From Halomonas sp. 54_146 (GTDB lineage Bacteria > Pseudomonadota > Gammaproteobacteria > Pseudomonadales > Halomonadaceae), in the NCBI RefSeq assembly GCF_001507855.1, contig NZ_LGEN01000009.1:74621-107699 (forward strand): a DNA stretch of 33,079 nt, written 5' to 3'. Every line of letters begins with the position of its first letter. The stretch's first letter is position 1. This document shows positions 23,019 to 30,671 of this stretch, one piece after another. The notes beneath the pieces are model-generated. The model was given only the letters and a program-made list of their open reading frames with translations. It had not been told where the DNA came from and ran no database searches. Both the position numbers and the translations under genes were made by a program.

Positions 23019-23612
23019 TTAACGGCCTAGTTCGCTGTTTAAGGCTGACACTAAACCATGCGAGGTCGGTGAGTAGAGCACCCGCTGCAGAATATCGCCC
23101 TCGCGGTTGACTAAAAAAAGCGAAGCGCTGTGATCAATGGTGTAGTCCATTGCTGAATCCGGCGTTTCGACTTTCCGCCATATTACGCCATAGCGCGAGG
23201 CAATATCCTCAAGCTGCGCCTGGCTGCCCACCGCGCCAATAAATTCCTCGCCGAAAAAGCCCATATACTCCTGCATGCGCTCAATGGTGTCGCGCTGTGG
23301 GTCAACGGTGACCATCACCGGCACCACACGCTCACGCTGGTCATCCGTAAGCTGAGCCAAGGCTTGGCGCTTAACGGCCTGGTTCATCGGGCAAACATCC
23401 GGGCAGTAGGTATAGCCAAACGACAGCACCGCTACCTGATTATCGTCTAGCTGCGTCAGGGAAAAATCACCCTGCGTAGAGGGTAGCTCGATAGCCCCTC
23501 CGACAATGTCGGTGTCATCAGGTGTTTGCGCATATTGATAAAGGCCAACACCGCTAACTGCTATCAATACAGCGGCTAACCCAGCGCCTAGCCATAACGG
23601 TTTACTTGCCAT
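23019..23612 (-). CDS. SCO1/SenC family copper chaperone
   Basis: A membrane-anchored periplasmic thioredoxin-fold protein of 197 residues, with an N-terminal transmembrane helix (about 7-28). The copper site is Cys70 and Cys74 in YCPDVCPMN with His161 in TIDHSASLFLV. SCO proteins deliver copper to the CuA site of cytochrome c oxidase or act in thiol redox control. GGAG lies about 9 bases before the ATG, in the end of the preceding gene; the gap is 5 bp, so the two form an operon. No cytochrome oxidase genes are in the window. Confidence 0.93.
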   Translation of the reverse strand: MASKPLWLGAGLAAVLIAVSGVGLYQYAQTPDDTDIVGGAIELPSTQGDFSLTQLDDNQVAVLSFGYTYCPDVCPMNQAVKRQALAQLTDDQRERVVPVMVTVDPQRDTIERMQEYMGFFGEEFIGAVGSQAQLEDIASRYGVIWRKVETPDSAMDYTIDHSASLFLVNREGDILQRVLYSPTSHGLVSALNSELGR

Positions 23613-23617
23613 CTGCG

Positions 23618-24121
23618 TTAACTCCGAATAACGTCAAAATCAAACCAGCTGCCTACTTTGCCTTCTTCGGTGTCCAGTATGACACGTGCTCGCCAAGGCA
23701 TGACGCTTTGAGTGCAAATGCCCACTTGGCCTTGGCCTTGAAAAAGGCCGGGTGAACTGGCGGTAAGCGCAAAGCGGTGCAGCCCCATATCCATATCGCG
23801 GCCAACAAAATCAACGTCGACCTGAGTGGCGGTCATGCCCTCCACCTCGACTTCCAATGGTAATATCTCTAGCGCATCAATTTGCCCATTGGCCAAAACA
23901 TGGAGCGTGATGCGGCCTTTGTCGCCCAGCGTGGCGGAGCAAGGGGCTGTGTGCAAATCGCAGTCAGCGGTGGGCGGAAACCACGTCACATCACCGTCGC
24001 GGTGCAGCCAATGAGCAAAGGCGTACCACGCACAGGCAGCCAGCGCCAAGCCGGTGACCAGGATGAGCACCCTTAATACAGGGAAGGTCGCAGAGTGTGC
24101 AGGTTTAGACATCATCTTCAT
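23618..24121 (-). CDS. Membrane-anchored FixH/YtkA-like protein next to SCO1
   Basis: The 167-residue protein has one N-terminal transmembrane helix (about 12-35) and a periplasmic beta-rich part. Positions after FVGRDMDMGLHRFALT, then GQGQVGICTQSVMPWRARVIL, resemble the FixH/YtkA-type immunoglobulin fold, with Met and Cys residues that could bind copper. This is inference. CDLHTAPC adds two more cysteines. Start uncertain: ATG 24121 is chosen (also ATGs at 24115 and 24112), none with a clear ribosome site; the frame is open to 24238 into sequence divergent with the AEC gene. It is the first gene of a two-gene unit with SCO1, so a role in copper delivery is likely. Confidence 0.7.
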   Translation of the reverse strand: MKMMSKPAHSATFPVLRVLILVTGLALAACAWYAFAHWLHRDGDVTWFPPTADCDLHTAPCSATLGDKGRITLHVLANGQIDALEILPLEVEVEGMTATQVDVDFVGRDMDMGLHRFALTASSPGLFQGQGQVGICTQSVMPWRARVILDTEEGKVGSWFDFDVIRS

Positions 24122-24224
24122 GGCAGAATAATCGCTAAGCAAGCCGTGAGGCGGGTTTTCTTCATGGTAACAGTAATCGAGCCGATATCGCTGTGCTGGG
24201 ATGTCGCAGGCAAAAGGGATGCAA

Positions 24225-25139
24225 ATGGAGAGTATCACCGGTGCCTTAGGCCCACTGTTTCTGTTGATCTTGCTAGGTGCCGCGTTTGGCTATTGGCGTT
24301 GGCCCAGCGACACCTTCTGGCCACAGATGGAGCGGCTAATTTACTTTGTACTGTTCCCCGCGATGCTGGTGAGCACGCTGGCCACTGCCGATGTGAGCCA
24401 GGTGCCGGTAGGCCGTTTGGCTCTGGTGCTGCTAAGTGCCATGGCGCTCTTTGGCTGGCTGCTTTGGTGGTTGCGCGGTTGGCTAAAGCTGACCCCCGCG
24501 GCGTTTACGTCGGTTTTCCAAGGGGCGGTGCGCTTTAATACCTATGTGGGGGTCGCGGGTGCTGCTGCCCTTCACGGCAGCTTGGGCGCGACCACGGCAG
24601 CGGTCGCCGTGGCGCTGATGGTGCCAGTGGTTAACGTGATGTGCGTGGCAAGTTTTGTCGCCGCTGGCACGTTGGGTGGCGCAAGCGTAGGCAAAAGCGC
24701 GATGGCGCTGATTAAAAACCCGCTGATTCTGGCCTGCTTGGCGGGCATTGGTCTGAACCTTTCAGGCGTTGGTTTGCCCGGCTGGAGCCAGGATACCATT
24801 GAGCTATTAGGGCGCGCGGCCTTGCCGCTTGGGCTAGTGGCCGTTGGCGTGGCGCTGCGCCCGGCAGCGCTGTTACGGGTAGACCGCGGCGTACTGGCGA
24901 CCAATAGCGTAAAGCTTCTACTGTTGCCTGCGCTGGTGCTGGTATTGGCGTGGGTATTGCAGTTAGACCCTGTTAGCCGCGATGTAGCGCTACTGTTTGC
25001 AGCCCTGCCCACGGCCACCTCGGCGTATATTTTAGCCCGCCAATTAGGTGGCGATGCCGAGCTAATGGCGGCCATTATTACCGGGCAAACGCTGTTGGCC
25101 ATGCTTACGCTGCCGTTTTGGCTGCGATTAGTTAGCTGA
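24225..25139 (+). CDS. AEC (auxin efflux carrier) family permease
   Basis: The 304-residue inner-membrane protein has about ten hydrophobic segments in two halves, ending each half with the family's typical small-residue loops (RFNTYVGVAGAAALHG; LPTATSAYILARQLGGD). Members carry malonate, malate or other organic anions; the substrate is not evident. ATG 24225 is chosen because AAAGGG lies 8 bases upstream; ATGs at 24201 and 24219 lack a site. Divergent from the FixH-like gene. No promoter is clear. The only terminator downstream is that of the putative sRNA at 25328-25358. Confidence 0.9.
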   Translation: MESITGALGPLFLLILLGAAFGYWRWPSDTFWPQMERLIYFVLFPAMLVSTLATADVSQVPVGRLALVLLSAMALFGWLLWWLRGWLKLTPAAFTSVFQGAVRFNTYVGVAGAAALHGSLGATTAAVAVALMVPVVNVMCVASFVAAGTLGGASVGKSAMALIKNPLILACLAGIGLNLSGVGLPGWSQDTIELLGRAALPLGLVAVGVALRPAALLRVDRGVLATNSVKLLLLPALVLVLAWVLQLDPVSRDVALLFAALPTATSAYILARQLGGDAELMAAIITGQTLLAMLTLPFWLRLVS

Positions 25140-25152
25140 TATAACTCTTAAA

Positions 25153-25190
25153 TTAACCTATGTGCAAGTTATTAACCTATGTGCAAGTTA
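25153..25190. repeat. Perfect 19-bp tandem duplication after the AEC gene
   Basis: TTAACCTATGTGCAAGTTA occurs at 25153-25171 and again, unchanged, at 25172-25190. It ends about 40 bases before the putative sRNA promoter. Confidence 0.95.
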
Positions 25191-25232
25191 GCCGAGGTTG
25201 GAAAGAGTAAATAAAAATTATTCGTATTTGTA

Positions 25233-25261
25233 TTGACGGTGTAAATGAGAACGATTATATT
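25233..25261 (+). promoter_or_regulatory. Sigma-70 promoter overlapped by a Fur-like box
   Basis: TTGACG (25233-25238) and TATATT (25256-25261) have the ideal 17-base spacing. A 19-base stretch at 25241-25259, from GTAAATG to ATTATA with GAGAAC in its centre, matches 13 of 19 positions of the E. coli Fur consensus. It covers the spacer and -10, where Fur with iron would block polymerase. Confidence 0.75.
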
Positions 25262-25267
25262 ATTTTT

Positions 25268-25358
25268 GTCAGCGTTTGATGAGGCGCTGTCATGGTTTCT
25301 CCCTCTCATTGCTAGTCACGGTCTTTTAGCCGCTCCCTTGGAGCGGCTTTCTTTTTTT
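25268..25358 (+). ncRNA. Putative Fur-regulated small RNA, about 91 nt
   Basis: A transcript from about 25268 would end in the terminator at 25328-25358, between the convergent AEC and trmB genes. The middle has an unpaired C/U-rich run CUCCCUCUC (25299-25307), well suited to pairing with ribosome binding sites. It also contains a possible seven-codon frame (25292-25315, MVSPSHC) with GAGG seven bases before its ATG. RyhB of enterics and PrrF of pseudomonads share this architecture (Fur box, about 90-110 nt, strong terminator), but I see no clear sequence match to either. A 3' UTR of the AEC gene is the alternative. Confidence 0.6.
25328..25358 (+). terminator. Intrinsic terminator of the putative sRNA
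   Basis: AGCCGCTCC (25328-25336) and GGAGCGGCT (25340-25348) form a perfect 9-bp stem with a CTT loop, then TTCTTTTTTT. Upstream bases are T-rich, not A-rich, so it works on the plus strand only and does not serve trmB. Confidence 0.93.
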
Positions 25359-25373
25359 CTAGCATAATTTTTT

Positions 25374-26147
25374 CTATTCTTCCCGACGATAGATCAAATC
25401 CCATACGCCATGGCCGAGTTTTTCGCCACGGGCTTCAAACTTGGTTAACGGGCGAAACGCCGGGCGCGGCACGTAGGGGGCGGTTTCTGCGCTGGCAGTA
25501 TTGGCATAGCCGGGGGCGGCTTCCATTACCTCGGCCATCCACTCTGCGTAGGCTTCCCAGTCGGTAGCTAAGTGGAAAGTACCGCCCGGCATCAAGCGAG
25601 TGCGAATCAGCTCCACAAACGCAGGCTGCACAATGCGCCGCTTGTGGTGCTTCTTTTTCGGCCAGGGGTCGGGGAAGAACAGCTGCAGCGTGGTCAGCGA
25701 GCCTTCGGGCAAGCACTGCTCAAGCACGGCCAGGGCGTCTTCGCGGTAAACGCGCAGGTTGGTTAGGCCGCGTTTATCGACTTCATCTAATAGCTTGCCA
25801 ACGCCAGGAGCGTGCACTTCGATACCGATAAAGTCGGTATCTGGGTGAGTTTCGGCTTGCTCAATGAGCGAGTTGCCCATGCCAAAGCCGATTTCCACCA
25901 CCCGCGGCGCTTGGCGTCCAAACAGAACGTCCAAGTCTTGGCGGCCTTCGGCAATGGTTAGGCCAAAACGCGGCCATACGTCTTCTAGCCCGCGGTTTTG
26001 CGCTTGGGTCATGCGGCCTGCGCGAATCACATAGCTTTTAATGCCGCGGCGGTGCAGCGGTGCATCTGGGCTTTCCGGGCTAGTGGCGGCGGCGTTGCTT
26101 TCGGACGCGGTGTTGCTCTCGTTAGCGGCGCTTTTGGGTTCAGTCAT
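25374..26147 (-). CDS. trmB: tRNA (guanine-N7-)-methyltransferase
   Basis: The enzyme methylates G46 of tRNAs with SAM. The 257-residue protein has a variable low-complexity N-terminus (about 1-30, rich in Asn, Ala, Ser, Glu). The SAM loop [10 protein letters not shown] is near 85-94, then [16 protein letters not shown], and the family hallmark [15 protein letters not shown] is near 158-170. ATG 26147 is chosen; TTG 26162 in the same frame is possible, beginning directly after the thiG stop. No strong ribosome site is visible, so coupling to thiG is likely. The thiS-thiG-trmB order is shared with pseudomonads. Confidence 0.95.
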   Translation of the reverse strand: MTEPKSAANESNTASESNAAATSPESPDAPLHRRGIKSYVIRAGRMTQAQNRGLEDVWPRFGLTIAEGRQDLDVLFGRQAPRVVEIGFGMGNSLIEQAETHPDTDFIGIEVHAPGVGKLLDEVDKRGLTNLRVYREDALAVLEQCLPEGSLTTLQLFFPDPWPKKKHHKRRIVQPAFVELIRTRLMPGGTFHLATDWEAYAEWMAEVMEAAPGYANTASAETAPYVPRPAFRPLTKFEARGEKLGHGVWDLIYRREE

Positions 26148-26162
26148 GGGATCTCGAATCAA

Positions 26163-26987
26163 TTAACCGTTAATACGGCCAGCGAAAGGTGAAGAGGGGT
26201 CGGCGGATTGGCGGCGCGGCATACGGCCGGCTAAAAAGGCGTCACGCCCGGCTTCCACGGCTAGCTTCATGGCGTTGGCCATGCGCAGCGGCTCGCGGGC
26301 GTGGGCAATGGCGGTATTGAGCAGCACGCCATCACAGCCGAGTTCCATGGCCATGGCGGCGTCTGAGGCCGTGCCAATGCCTGCATCTACTAACACCGGT
26401 ACGCGGCTCTGTTCAACAATCAGGCGCACGTTGTGTGGGTTCTGAACGCCGTGGCCGGAGCCAATCAGCGAACCCAGCGGCATGATGGCGCAGCAGCCCA
26501 TGGCTTCCAGTTCGCGTGCCACAATAGGGTCATCGCTGGTGTACACCATGACGTCAAAGCCGTCAGCGAGCAGCGTTTCGGCGGCTTTTAGCGTCTCGAC
26601 CACGTTGGGGTAGAGCGTTGCTTCGTCACCGAGCACTTCCAGCTTGACCAAGCGGTGACCGTCCAGCAGCTCGCGAGCTAGGCGGCAGGTGCGCACGGCA
26701 TCTTTAGCGGTGTAGCAGCCGGCGGTATTGGGCAGCAGGGTGTAGCGCTCGGGGGAAATAACGTCTAACAGGTTGGGCGCAGCGGCGTCTTGGCCTACGT
26801 TGGTACGGCGTACCGCAAAGGTGACGATTTCCGCGCCGCTTTGGGCAATGGCGGCACCGGTTTCGGTGAAGTCTTTATACTTGCCGGTACCCACCAGCAG
26901 GCGCGAGTGAAAGTCGCGCCCGGCAATGGTGAGCGGTGCATCGGTGAGCTGAGTATCGGCTAGTGGTACATGCGTCTGTTGCGTCAT
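26163..26987 (-). CDS. thiG: Thiazole synthase
   Basis: The enzyme builds the thiazole phosphate half of thiamine from DXP, dehydroglycine and the sulfur carried by ThiS. The 274-residue TIM barrel has [11 protein letters not shown] near 31-40, the Schiff-base lysine in LVKLEVLGD (Lys115), [11 protein letters not shown] and the C-terminal [18 protein letters not shown] 26987 is chosen: GAGGAAAC sits just before it, overlapping the thiS stop; the frame is open to 27041 inside thiS. It forms an operon with thiS (10-bp gap) and trmB. Confidence 0.96.
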   Translation of the reverse strand: MTQQTHVPLADTQLTDAPLTIAGRDFHSRLLVGTGKYKDFTETGAAIAQSGAEIVTFAVRRTNVGQDAAAPNLLDVISPERYTLLPNTAGCYTAKDAVRTCRLARELLDGHRLVKLEVLGDEATLYPNVVETLKAAETLLADGFDVMVYTSDDPIVARELEAMGCCAIMPLGSLIGSGHGVQNPHNVRLIVEQSRVPVLVDAGIGTASDAAMAMELGCDGVLLNTAIAHAREPLRMANAMKLAVEAGRDAFLAGRMPRRQSADPSSPFAGRING

Positions 26988-26997
26988 AGTGTTTCCT

Positions 26998-27204
26998 CTA
27001 GCCGCCGCCAATCGCGTGGACAACTTCCACGTGGTCGCCATCGACCAGGCAGGTGTCGGCGTGTTGGCTGCGGGGGACGATTTCTTCGTTAATTTCGACC
27101 GCGATACGACGACCGCTAAGACCCAGCTTTTCCACTAGGTCGGCGGCGGTTAGGCCGCTCGGCAGCGTATGGGGTTCACCGTTTAGACGTATCTGAATAG
27201 ACAT
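26998..27204 (-). CDS. thiS: Sulfur carrier protein ThiS
   Basis: The 68-residue ubiquitin-like protein carries sulfur as a C-terminal thiocarboxylate for thiazole synthesis. It starts [14 protein letters not shown], has LNG and DLVEKLGL features, and ends AIGGG, giving the essential C-terminal Gly-Gly. ATG 27204 gives the usual length; it has no visible ribosome site (GCGCCCCTTT precedes it). An earlier in-frame ATG at 27228 has none either. I looked for a TPP riboswitch in the 150 bases upstream and see none. Confidence 0.93.
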   Translation of the reverse strand: MSIQIRLNGEPHTLPSGLTAADLVEKLGLSGRRIAVEINEEIVPRSQHADTCLVDGDHVEVVHAIGGG

Positions 27205-27233
27205 AAAGGGGCGCGTCTCATTGGTCATGCAAT

Positions 27234-27257
27234 GCGTTCTGTAAGGTGTTCTGTAAG
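27234..27257. repeat. 12-bp tandem duplication upstream of thiS
   Basis: GCGTTCTGTAAG is followed by GTGTTCTGTAAG (11 of 12 identical), then a weak third start GCGTTTTCT. Confidence 0.8.
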
Positions 27258-27265
27258 GCGTTTTC

Positions 27266-27287
27266 TATTGTAGCGATATTGTAGCGG
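27266..27287. repeat. 11-bp tandem duplication that repeats a -10-like hexamer
   Basis: TATTGTAGCGA and TATTGTAGCGG are adjacent. On the minus strand each gives GCTACAATA, so TACAAT, a good -10 for thiS, exists twice 11 bases apart. Confidence 0.8.
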
Positions 27288-27375
27288 TTTCGCGCCGCGC
27301 AAGGTACGCCGTGGGTACAATCAGCGTGATCGGCAAAGCGCAATTGGAACCAGGAAAGTGAGGCAGGAGAGCAGC

Positions 27376-27771
27376 GTGCAACGAGTCGATAAAGAACGAG
27401 TAGATAAAGTGTGGTGGTGTATAGCGGCCCTTTCGGGTGCCATGTTGGTGATGCTAGGTGCCTATGCTGCCCACGGTTTGGCAGCGCGTACCACCGAGGC
27501 CATGGTCAGTGCCGTTGAAACCGGCGTGCGCTATCAGGCGTGGCACACGCTGGCCATTATGATGGTGTTGGTGTGGTGCCAGGTGCAGCCGCTTGCAGGG
27601 CAGCGTTGGGTGCTAGCGCTGTGGGCGCTAGGCATGGTGTGTTTCTCAGGCTCGCTTTACTTAATGGCATTGGCGAGCGTGAGTCTTGGCATTGTGACGC
27701 CCATCGGCGGCGTGCTGTTAATGGCTGGGTGGCTGGCGCTTGGGGTGGTGGCGATATCCGCTAGGCGTTAA
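27376..27771 (+). CDS. DUF423 family membrane protein (YgdD-like)
   Basis: The 131-residue inner-membrane protein has four predicted hydrophobic helices (about 16-34, 53-70, 77-97 and 103-125). It carries the family signature LGAYAAHGL after the first helix and GTGVRY-type sequence (VETGVRYQAWHTLAI) before the second. Its function is unknown. GTG 27376 is chosen because AGGAG sits 6 bases upstream; a GTG at 27358 is less likely. Its stop overlaps the stop of the convergent PaaI gene in the palindrome TTAA (27768-27771). Confidence 0.88.
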   Translation: MQRVDKERVDKVWWCIAALSGAMLVMLGAYAAHGLAARTTEAMVSAVETGVRYQAWHTLAIMMVLVWCQVQPLAGQRWVLALWALGMVCFSGSLYLMALASVSLGIVTPIGGVLLMAGWLALGVVAISARR

Positions 27772-28184
27772 CTTTTTTCGGGCAGCGCATAGCTGGCGGT
27801 GACATGCACCACGGGGCGCGTTTCATCGCTGGCTGAGAAAATTTGCACTTCGCCGACAGCTAAGCGGCGGCCAAGTTTGATCAGCTTGGCGTGGGCGATA
27901 ATGTCGTGATCACCGGACGCTGCGCGGAGGAAGTGGCAGTTTAAATCGCTGGTCACCGCCATGGCTTCAGGGCCGATTTGCGCCAAAATAGCCACATACA
28001 TGGCCACATCGGCAAAGCCCATCATGGTGGGGCCGGAAACCCGGGAGCCGGGGCGCAAGTGTTCGTTACCAATCTTTAAGCGCATGGTGGCCTTCATTTC
28101 ACCCACGCTTTCGATTTTGCCCATCCGCTGGGGGAAAATCTCGTCCAAAAAATGTTCGATTTGCTCGGCGGTCATTACGGTCAT
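27768..28184 (-). CDS. PaaI-type hotdog thioesterase
   Basis: The 138-residue cytosolic protein has the hotdog-fold acyl-CoA thioesterase pattern: HLRPGSRVSGPTMMGFADVAMY (the helix with the catalytic region), then TSDLNCHFLRAASGD and HAKLIKLGRRLAVGEVQIFS. The substrate is unknown. AGGA lies 9 bases before the ATG; a second ATG at 28175 is possible. It converges on DUF423 and lies downstream of the glcB terminator, so it has its own promoter. Confidence 0.9.
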   Translation of the reverse strand: MTVMTAEQIEHFLDEIFPQRMGKIESVGEMKATMRLKIGNEHLRPGSRVSGPTMMGFADVAMYVAILAQIGPEAMAVTSDLNCHFLRAASGDHDIIAHAKLIKLGRRLAVGEVQIFSASDETRPVVHVTASYALPEKS

Positions 28185-28243
28185 TGTTATTTTCCTGCGC
28201 TTGATTTCGTTAACGTAAACGTAAGTATGTTGTTAAGCTAAAC

Positions 28244-28280
28244 AAAAGCCCCTCAAGGTGCGAGACCTTGAGGGGCTTTT
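28244..28280 (-). terminator. Long perfect hairpin terminator after glcB
   Basis: A 16-bp perfect stem (28244-28259 with 28265-28280) with a 5-base loop includes GCCCCTCAAGGT. It lies 31 bases beyond the glcB stop on the minus strand and has TTTTGTTT at its end in that direction; the A/T flanks also allow plus-strand function. Confidence 0.93.
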
Positions 28281-28310
28281 AGCGACTATTGTCTAGTCAA
28301 AGTGAAGCGT

Positions 28311-30485
28311 TTACTTTGCTTTGTGCACCTGACGCCACGCGTGCAGTAGCGGCTCGGTGTAGCCAGAAGGCTGTACGCGGCCCTTAAAGATCAGGTCTGA
28401 GGCGGCTTTGAACGCGGTAGAGCCTGCAAAATCGGCGCTCATGGCAGTGTACGTGGGGTCGCCTGCGTTCTGCTCATCGACGACTTTAGCCATGCGCTTG
28501 AGGGTTTCTTCTACGCGCGGCGCATCAACAATGCCGTGGTGCAGCCAGTTGGCAATGTGCTGGCTGGAGATACGCAGGGTGGCGCGGTCTTCCATCAGGC
28601 CGACGTTGTGAATGTCTGGCACTTTCGAGCAGCCAACGCCGTGCTCTACCCAGCGCACCACGTAGCCGAGAATACCCTGGCAGTTGTTGTCCAGCTCTTG
28701 CTGAATCTCTTCATCAGACCAGTTAGTGTTTTCGGCAACCGGCACGGTGAGCAGGTCGTCCAGCAGGTCTGGCTCGCCCTGGCCTTCCAGCTCGCGCTGA
28801 ACGTCAGTGACATTCACCTGATGATAGTGCAGTGCGTGTAGCGTCGCTGCCGTTGGCGAGGGCACCCAAGCGGTATTGGCACCGGCTTTCGGGTGGCCGA
28901 TTTTCTGCTCTAACATGCTGTGCATTAGGTCAGGCATCGCCCACATGCCTTTACCGATCTGAGCACGACCGCGCAGGCCGCAGGCAAGGCCAACTTGCAC
29001 GTTGTTCTTCTCGTAGGCGGTGATCCACGCGGCGCTCTTCATATCGCCCTTGCGAACCATCGGACCCGCTTCCATGGCGGTATGCATTTCGTCGCCGGTG
29101 CGGTCGAGGAAGCCGGTATTGATAAACGCCACGCGGGAAGCCGCCTCAGCAATACACGCTTTGAGGTTTACTGTTGTGCGGCGCTCTTCGTCCATGATGC
29201 CCATTTTCAGGGTGTCGCGGCTCATGCCCAGAATATCTTCGACGCGGCCAAACAGTTCGTTGGCGAAGGCGACTTCTTTAGGGCCGTGCATTTTTGGCTT
29301 CACGATGTAAACGGAGCCAGTGCGCGAGTTGCGCGGCTGGTCGGCGTCTTTTTTCAGGTCGTGCAGCGCGATCAGCGAGGTGACGACTGCATCAAGAATG
29401 CCTTCCGGTAGCTCGTTGCCGTGCTCATCCAAAATCGCCGGGGTGGTCATTAAATGCCCCACATTGCGCACGAACATCAGCGAACGGCCGGGTAGCGTAA
29501 CACTGCCGCCATCGGTGGTTTGCCAAGTGCGGTCGGCGTTGAGCTTACGGGTAAAGGTTTTGCCGTCTTTCTCGATGTTTTCTTCCAGGTCGCCCTTCAT
29601 CAGGCCAAGCCAGTTGCTGTAAACACCAACTTTGTCTTCTGAATCGACCGCGGCGATGGAGTCTTCGCAATCCATAATGGCGGTAAGCGCTGCTTCTACC
29701 ACCACATCTTTAACGCCTGCGGGATCGGTTTTGCCGATGAAGTCGTTGGGGTCAATCTGAATTTCCAGGTGCAGGCCATTGTTGGCGAGCAAAATGGTGT
29801 CAGGTTTGGCCGCGTCACCGGTAAAGCCAATGAGCTTGCCCGAATCTTTCAGGCCGGTTTCACGCCCGCCTTCCAGCGTAACCACCAAGTGCTCGTCACG
29901 AATCACGTATTTCACGGCATCTCGGTGAGAACCAGTCGCCAGCGGTGCCGCACGGTCAAGCACACCACGGGCGTAGGCGATAACCTTAGCGCCCCGCGTT
30001 GGATTGAAGCTGGCGCCTTTTTCCGCACCGTCTTCTTCTGAAATCGTATCGGTGCCATACAGTGCATCGTAAAGGCTACCCCAGCGCGCGTTAGCCGCAT
30101 TCAGCGCATAGCGTGCATTGCTCACCGGTACGACCAGCTGCGGGCCAGCCTGAACGGCCACTTCACGGTCAACGTTAGCGGTGGTTGCTTTAACGTTAGC
30201 CGGGGCTTCTGCCAAGTAGCCGATTTCTTTCAGAAAGCGGCGGTAGCCAGGCATATCACCGACCGGACCTGGGTGCTCGCGGTGCCAGCTATCAAGTTTT
30301 TCTTGCAGGCTGTCGCGCTTTTCCAGCAATTGACGGTTTTTGGGTGTCAAATCGTGAAATAGGGCATCGACACCGGACCAAAAGGCGCTTTCATCAATAC
30401 CTGTTCCCGGCAACGCTTGCTTATTGATGAACTGGTCTAAATCGGCTGCCACCTGTAAACGGTGGCGCGTGATACGCTCGCTCAT
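28311..30485 (-). CDS. glcB: Malate synthase G
   Basis: The enzyme condenses glyoxylate with acetyl-CoA to malate, for growth on acetate or glycolate. The 724-residue monomeric form G has the full family length. Key regions are [26 protein letters not shown], the metal-site [33 protein letters not shown] and the C-terminal [27 protein letters not shown], which holds the active-site Cys and the catalytic Asp. AGGAG lies 8 bases before the ATG. No isocitrate lyase or glycolate genes are next to it, so it is a single-gene unit with its own terminator. Confidence 0.97.
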   Translation of the reverse strand: MSERITRHRLQVAADLDQFINKQALPGTGIDESAFWSGVDALFHDLTPKNRQLLEKRDSLQEKLDSWHREHPGPVGDMPGYRRFLKEIGYLAEAPANVKATTANVDREVAVQAGPQLVVPVSNARYALNAANARWGSLYDALYGTDTISEEDGAEKGASFNPTRGAKVIAYARGVLDRAAPLATGSHRDAVKYVIRDEHLVVTLEGGRETGLKDSGKLIGFTGDAAKPDTILLANNGLHLEIQIDPNDFIGKTDPAGVKDVVVEAALTAIMDCEDSIAAVDSEDKVGVYSNWLGLMKGDLEENIEKDGKTFTRKLNADRTWQTTDGGSVTLPGRSLMFVRNVGHLMTTPAILDEHGNELPEGILDAVVTSLIALHDLKKDADQPRNSRTGSVYIVKPKMHGPKEVAFANELFGRVEDILGMSRDTLKMGIMDEERRTTVNLKACIAEAASRVAFINTGFLDRTGDEMHTAMEAGPMVRKGDMKSAAWITAYEKNNVQVGLACGLRGRAQIGKGMWAMPDLMHSMLEQKIGHPKAGANTAWVPSPTAATLHALHYHQVNVTDVQRELEGQGEPDLLDDLLTVPVAENTNWSDEEIQQELDNNCQGILGYVVRWVEHGVGCSKVPDIHNVGLMEDRATLRISSQHIANWLHHGIVDAPRVEETLKRMAKVVDEQNAGDPTYTAMSADFAGSTAFKAASDLIFKGRVQPSGYTEPLLHAWRQVHKAK

Positions 30486-30497
30486 GGGGTTTCTCCT

Positions 30498-30525
30498 GTC
30501 AGAGTGAAAATGTCAGAGTAAAAAG
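30498..30525. repeat. 14-bp tandem duplication in the glcB leader
   Basis: GTCAGAGTGAAAAT is followed by GTCAGAGTAAAAAG (12 of 14 identical), immediately upstream of the glcB ribosome site. Confidence 0.8.
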
Positions 30526-30671
30526 GCATTTGTGGAAAATAGTTCCATACCTGCTCGGGCATGTAAACAGCGTAGACCCGAAAGCAGCATAATGCTCGAC
30601 CAAATGATAAGGGGGACGACCCCATTTCCGTGCTTTAGCCCATCAAAAAACGGCGTTATGGAGAAACAACG

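Noticed and set aside
25140..25373. Terminator of trmB
   Set aside because: The hairpin's T-run is on the plus strand only; read on the minus strand it is not followed by T.
27205..27375. TPP riboswitch before thiS
   Set aside because: The conserved CUGAGA and related core elements were not found on either strand.
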